Assembly (NCBI GenBank): GCA_964571815.1
Contig: CAZNDN010000031.1
Coordinates: forward strand, 1-34,402
Origin: CAZNDN01 sp964571815
Lineage (GTDB): Bacteria > Fibrobacterota > Chitinivibrionia > Chitinivibrionales > WJKA01
DNA: 34,402 nucleotides
Direction of reading: 5' to 3'
Both the position numbers and the translations under genes were made by a program. The notes under the pieces were generated by a model that saw only the letters and a list, made by a program, of their open reading frames with translations, made no database searches and was not told the origin of the DNA. This document shows positions 31,877 through 34,402 of the stretch, one piece after another (position 1 is the stretch's first letter; every line of letters begins with the position of its first letter).

Positions 31877-33868
31877 ATGACTGTCGCCGCGATTGTTCTT
31901 CTTTCACTGCTTCATGCGGGGTCGGCCGTGTTGATGGCATTCTCCGGCCCCGCTTACGAACATCTTTGCTCGTTCCTGGGCGCCTACGCCCTCTGTTTCG
32001 CGACCATGCTCGGGCTGTGGCGCCTGCTGCCGGCGAAACGCCGGTCCGTGGTGCTGATCTGCGCACTGGGCCTGACCGCACGCGCGGTTATGCTCCCCTG
32101 CGCACCGTCCGACGATCTCAGCCGCTACCGGTGGGAAGGACTTATACAGAAGCACGGTTTCAACCCTTACGACACGCCTCCGGACGCGCCTGAGCTTGCC
32201 GATCTGCGGACGGAATACTGGTCTGAAATCAATCATAAGGAAATACCGACAATCTACGGGCCTTCGGCCCAACTCCTGTTCCGGGGACTTTCCGCGATCG
32301 CCGACTCCGCCTTCACCTTCAAGATTGCTTTCGTGCTCTTCGACCTGGCAACGGCCGTGGTGCTCATTCTTATTGCCGCCCATTTCAGTCTTGCCGCGCA
32401 CCATCTTGCCCTCTATCTGCTCAACCCCCTGGTAGTGGTCTTTATCGCCGGAGAGGGGCACATGGAGAGCATGTACGTTTTTTTTGTGGTCGCTGCCGTG
32501 TGGGGCGCGGCGCGGGGTCGGGAGAGGCTGCTTTTTTCCGCTCTGGGCACGGCGGTGACGGCCAAGATCACCCCCCTTGTCTTCCTCCCGTTCGTGGTGC
32601 ACCGCGGTGCGCTTCGTGCAGCACTCGCTTTCTTCACCCCCATGATTCTTTGGCTGCTGTTCTGGAGCGCGGAAGTACTTCCGTGGAGCGTTCCGTTTCG
32701 CTTCGCCACCGAGTTTCACTACAACGGCCCGGTATTTTCGCTCTTTGCGCTGATCTTCGACCCCGCCAACGCCACGCTCCTCAGCTTTCTCACGGCAGCC
32801 GCGGCACTGACGGGCGTATTTTTCCTCACCCCCGACAGAATCCGGGCGATGTTTCTTGCATCGTGCGTCTTCCTCCTGTGCACGCCCACGCTGCACCCCT
32901 GGTACCTGCTGCTGATCACCCCGTTTCTCGCTGTCTATCGCCCTCCCGCCTGGATAGTCCTGCACCTGAGCATCGCGGCGACGTTTGTGGTAACCGCCCG
33001 CTATGCCGAGACGCATATCTGGCGGGAGTCCGGGATGGTCCTGGCAATCGAATTCGTACCCTTCGTTGCGGCGGCCCTGTGGTCGATATGCCGGGAGGGA
33101 CGGAGCGATCCAGGGAGCTACGCGCAACCGCGTGATGTCTCGGTGGTTGTGCCCACGTTCAACGAACGATTAGCGATCGAGTCCTGTCTGGAGTCGGTTG
33201 CGCGGCAGAGCCGGACACCGCGTGAGGTCGTGGTCGCCGACGGCGGCTCGGACGACGGCACGGTGGAATACGTGAAATCGCAGCCCACCGTGAAGCTGGT
33301 ACGATGCGGTGCGGGACGGGGAGTGCAGATCCGGGCGGCGATGGAGCATGTGCAGTCGGATGTGGTACTGGTGGTGCATGCCGACGCGCAGTTGGAACGG
33401 GACGCCCTCGCGCGGGTCCGCGATTCGCTGATACGGCATCCCGACGCCGCGGGCGGAGCCCTGGGCGCAGCATTTCACGACCGGCGGATCACCTACCGGT
33501 TCATCGAACTGCTCAACAACCTGCGCGCACGTCTTGCCGGCATCTCTTTCGGCGATCAGGGTCAGTTTTTCAGAACAGAAGCGCTGCCCGAGGGCTTCCC
33601 CGACTACGTGCTCATGGAAGACGTCGAGCTGGCGTTTCGCATGAAACAGGCCGGAACAACGCTGTTTCTCGGCGGGGGGGTACGAAGCTCGGTGCGCCGA
33701 TGGGAGCGGAAAGTGTTCGCGAAGAATTTCGTTCGAGTGGTCCACCTGACCGCTCTGTTTGTCGTGATGCGGAGGGTCGGGCTGGTGCGGGATCAATGTC
33801 GATCGTTTTACCGGCGGTACTACGGTCGAGAAGCGCCCCTCGCCGGCAGGCATGAACGCAACGCTTGA
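31877..33868 (+). CDS. GT-C membrane glycosyltransferase fused to a GT2 domain
   Basis: This encodes 663 residues from ATG 31877; no good ribosome site is visible and the start is not certain. Residues ~1-410 form a multi-pass membrane domain of the DUF2029/GT87 polyprenyl-phosphate-dependent type. SDDLSRYRWEGLIQKHGFNP carries the acidic loop motif, NHKEIPTIYGPSAQLLF follows, and later helices include LALYLLNPLVVVFIAGEGH and TLHPWYLLLITPFLAVY. Residues ~420-650 are a complete GT2 domain of the kind called rSAM/selenodomain-associated transferase 2 (TIGR04283): SVVVPTFNERLAIESCLESV, VADGGSDDGTVEYV, VVHADAQLERDALARV, SFGDQGQFF, LMEDVELAFRMKQAG and SVRRWERKVFAKN. The GT2 half could make the polyprenyl-phosphate sugar used by the membrane half; this is inference. 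It lies apart from the capsule locus. Confidence 0.87.
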   Translation: MTVAAIVLLSLLHAGSAVLMAFSGPAYEHLCSFLGAYALCFATMLGLWRLLPAKRRSVVLICALGLTARAVMLPCAPSDDLSRYRWEGLIQKHGFNPYDTPPDAPELADLRTEYWSEINHKEIPTIYGPSAQLLFRGLSAIADSAFTFKIAFVLFDLATAVVLILIAAHFSLAAHHLALYLLNPLVVVFIAGEGHMESMYVFFVVAAVWGAARGRERLLFSALGTAVTAKITPLVFLPFVVHRGALRAALAFFTPMILWLLFWSAEVLPWSVPFRFATEFHYNGPVFSLFALIFDPANATLLSFLTAAAALTGVFFLTPDRIRAMFLASCVFLLCTPTLHPWYLLLITPFLAVYRPPAWIVLHLSIAATFVVTARYAETHIWRESGMVLAIEFVPFVAAALWSICREGRSDPGSYAQPRDVSVVVPTFNERLAIESCLESVARQSRTPREVVVADGGSDDGTVEYVKSQPTVKLVRCGAGRGVQIRAAMEHVQSDVVLVVHADAQLERDALARVRDSLIRHPDAAGGALGAAFHDRRITYRFIELLNNLRARLAGISFGDQGQFFRTEALPEGFPDYVLMEDVELAFRMKQAGTTLFLGGGVRSSVRRWERKVFAKNFVRVVHLTALFVVMRRVGLVRDQCRSFYRRYYGREAPLAGRHERNA

Positions 33869-33914
33869 CAACGCGGATATTTGCGCAGACGACGGCTGCC
33901 GGTTCAAGCCACTG

Positions 33915-33959
33915 AAAAAACGACCGGGGGCGCCGCCACCGCAGCTTCATCCCCAGTCG
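33915..33959 (-). terminator. Rho-independent terminator of the minus-strand edge gene
   Basis: On the minus strand CGACTGGGG (33959-33951) pairs with CCCCGGTCG (33929-33921), nine pairs with one G-U, around a 21-base loop. Six T residues follow at 33920-33915. It lies about 20 bases after the stop of the minus-strand gene at 33978. Confidence 0.7.
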
Positions 33960-33977
33960 TCGCGGCGTTTCCTCATC

Positions 33978-34402
33978 CTACTTGGATACGGAAACCTCAT
34001 ACCACGGTGTTGGATTCACCGGGCACCGATACCGAACACCGTTCTCTCCCACTTCGACTTCGAAATCTTTCGTCGTCCCCTGCTTGACCATCCCCTTGGC
34101 CAGGGGCTCCTGTGTCTTGGTATCCTGAATCTGAAAGCCAACCGGTTTCCCGGCCTTGTTGGTGACATGGAAGACATAGGTACCGGGCTTCATGTTCGCC
34201 AGGGTTTCCTTTGCCGCGAGATCCACAACGGTGCGTAGAATCCTTCCAGAGCCGCATTGAATCGTCGCGCGACCGTCGAGGAAGCGCCAAGTGAAAGCCC
34301 GACAATGAAGCCCCGGGTGCTCAACACCGTCGTATCCCGAAAACCGTCAAGCACCGCATCAACCTCGAAACGAGGCATGAGGTATGCGGTGGCCACGGAA
34401 AG
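33978..34402 (-). pseudogene. Partial gene of unknown function, apparently frameshifted
   Basis: Two minus-strand frames appear to be pieces of one gene. From the window edge one frame is open (LSVATAYLMPRFEVDAVLDG, then LSTRGFIVGLSLGASSTVAR and FNAALEGFYA) and decays near 34230 into an unconvincing tail before its stop at 34190. The other frame, from about 34230 to 33978, is convincing after that point: VVDLAAKETLANMKPGTYVF, HVTNKAGKPVGFQIQD and VRYRCPVNPTPWYEVSVSK, a beta-rich domain somewhat like a cupredoxin in pattern, though metal ligands are not evident. Restoring one missing base near 34230 would join them. If the frames are instead separate, a short protein of 82 residues could start at GTG 34226. 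The 5' end is outside the window. A terminator follows. I do not recognise the family. Confidence 0.5.

Noticed and set aside
31904..33127. Minus-strand open frame of 407 codons opposite the GT-C/GT2 fusion
   Set aside because: The plus strand encodes conserved GT87- and GT2-type motifs; the antisense frame is Lys/Glu/Arg/Gly-rich without motifs.
33852..34238. Plus-strand open frame of 128 codons at the 3' end
   Set aside because: It overlaps the minus-strand gene, whose frame is more protein-like and is followed by a good terminator; no ribosome site or motif supports the plus frame.

Overview
The window is high-GC DNA from a diderm (Gram-negative-type) bacterium. The evidence is a Wza/Wzc-type capsule exporter, a TolQ/ExbD/TonB-type energised inner-membrane motor, and two proteins with lipobox signal peptides. 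I cannot name the phylum from sequence alone. The large TPR proteins beside a duplicated ExbD motor recall Myxococcota, Fibrobacterota and FCB-type candidate phyla, but that is inference.

Region 1 (1-10767, +): an envelope motor module. It holds the 3' part of a probable beta-rich surface protein, a 1167-residue exported TPR/coiled-coil protein, a 979-residue TPR lipoprotein with a C-terminal beta-sandwich-like domain, a small exported protein, one TolQ/MotA-like channel protein, two ExbD/TolR-like proteins and a TonB-like protein. The first ExbD has Asn where the proton-carrying Asp is expected; the second keeps Asp.

Region 2 (10847-26479, +): a polysaccharide locus. A Wza-like SLBB export protein and a Wzc-like tyrosine autokinase with a Tyr-rich tail are followed by a methyltransferase, nine glycosyltransferases (GT2 and GT4 types, one fused to a deacetylase-like domain) and a Wzy/WaaL-like polymerase or ligase. 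Start/stop overlaps are frequent, so this is probably one long operon. No flippase and no initiating phosphoglycosyltransferase is present. Motor followed directly by polysaccharide export resembles, in gene content, the Myxococcus Agl/Nfs/Exo arrangement, in which a TolQR-type motor acts with surface polysaccharide. I consider this the most interesting feature of the window.

Region 3 (26528-27909, -): a three-gene cassette of unknown function behind a good sigma70-like promoter. It encodes a small four-Cys protein, a TPR/one-helix membrane protein and a short protein with two DG(T/S)WV repeats.

Region 4 (28080-34402): argC and argB (arginine biosynthesis), a lipoprotein of unknown function, and an 861-bp non-coding stretch with an 83-bp direct repeat that carries a hairpin. 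Next come a fused GT-C/GT2 membrane glycosyltransferase and, on the minus strand, a gene running off the window edge that looks frameshifted and has a good terminator.
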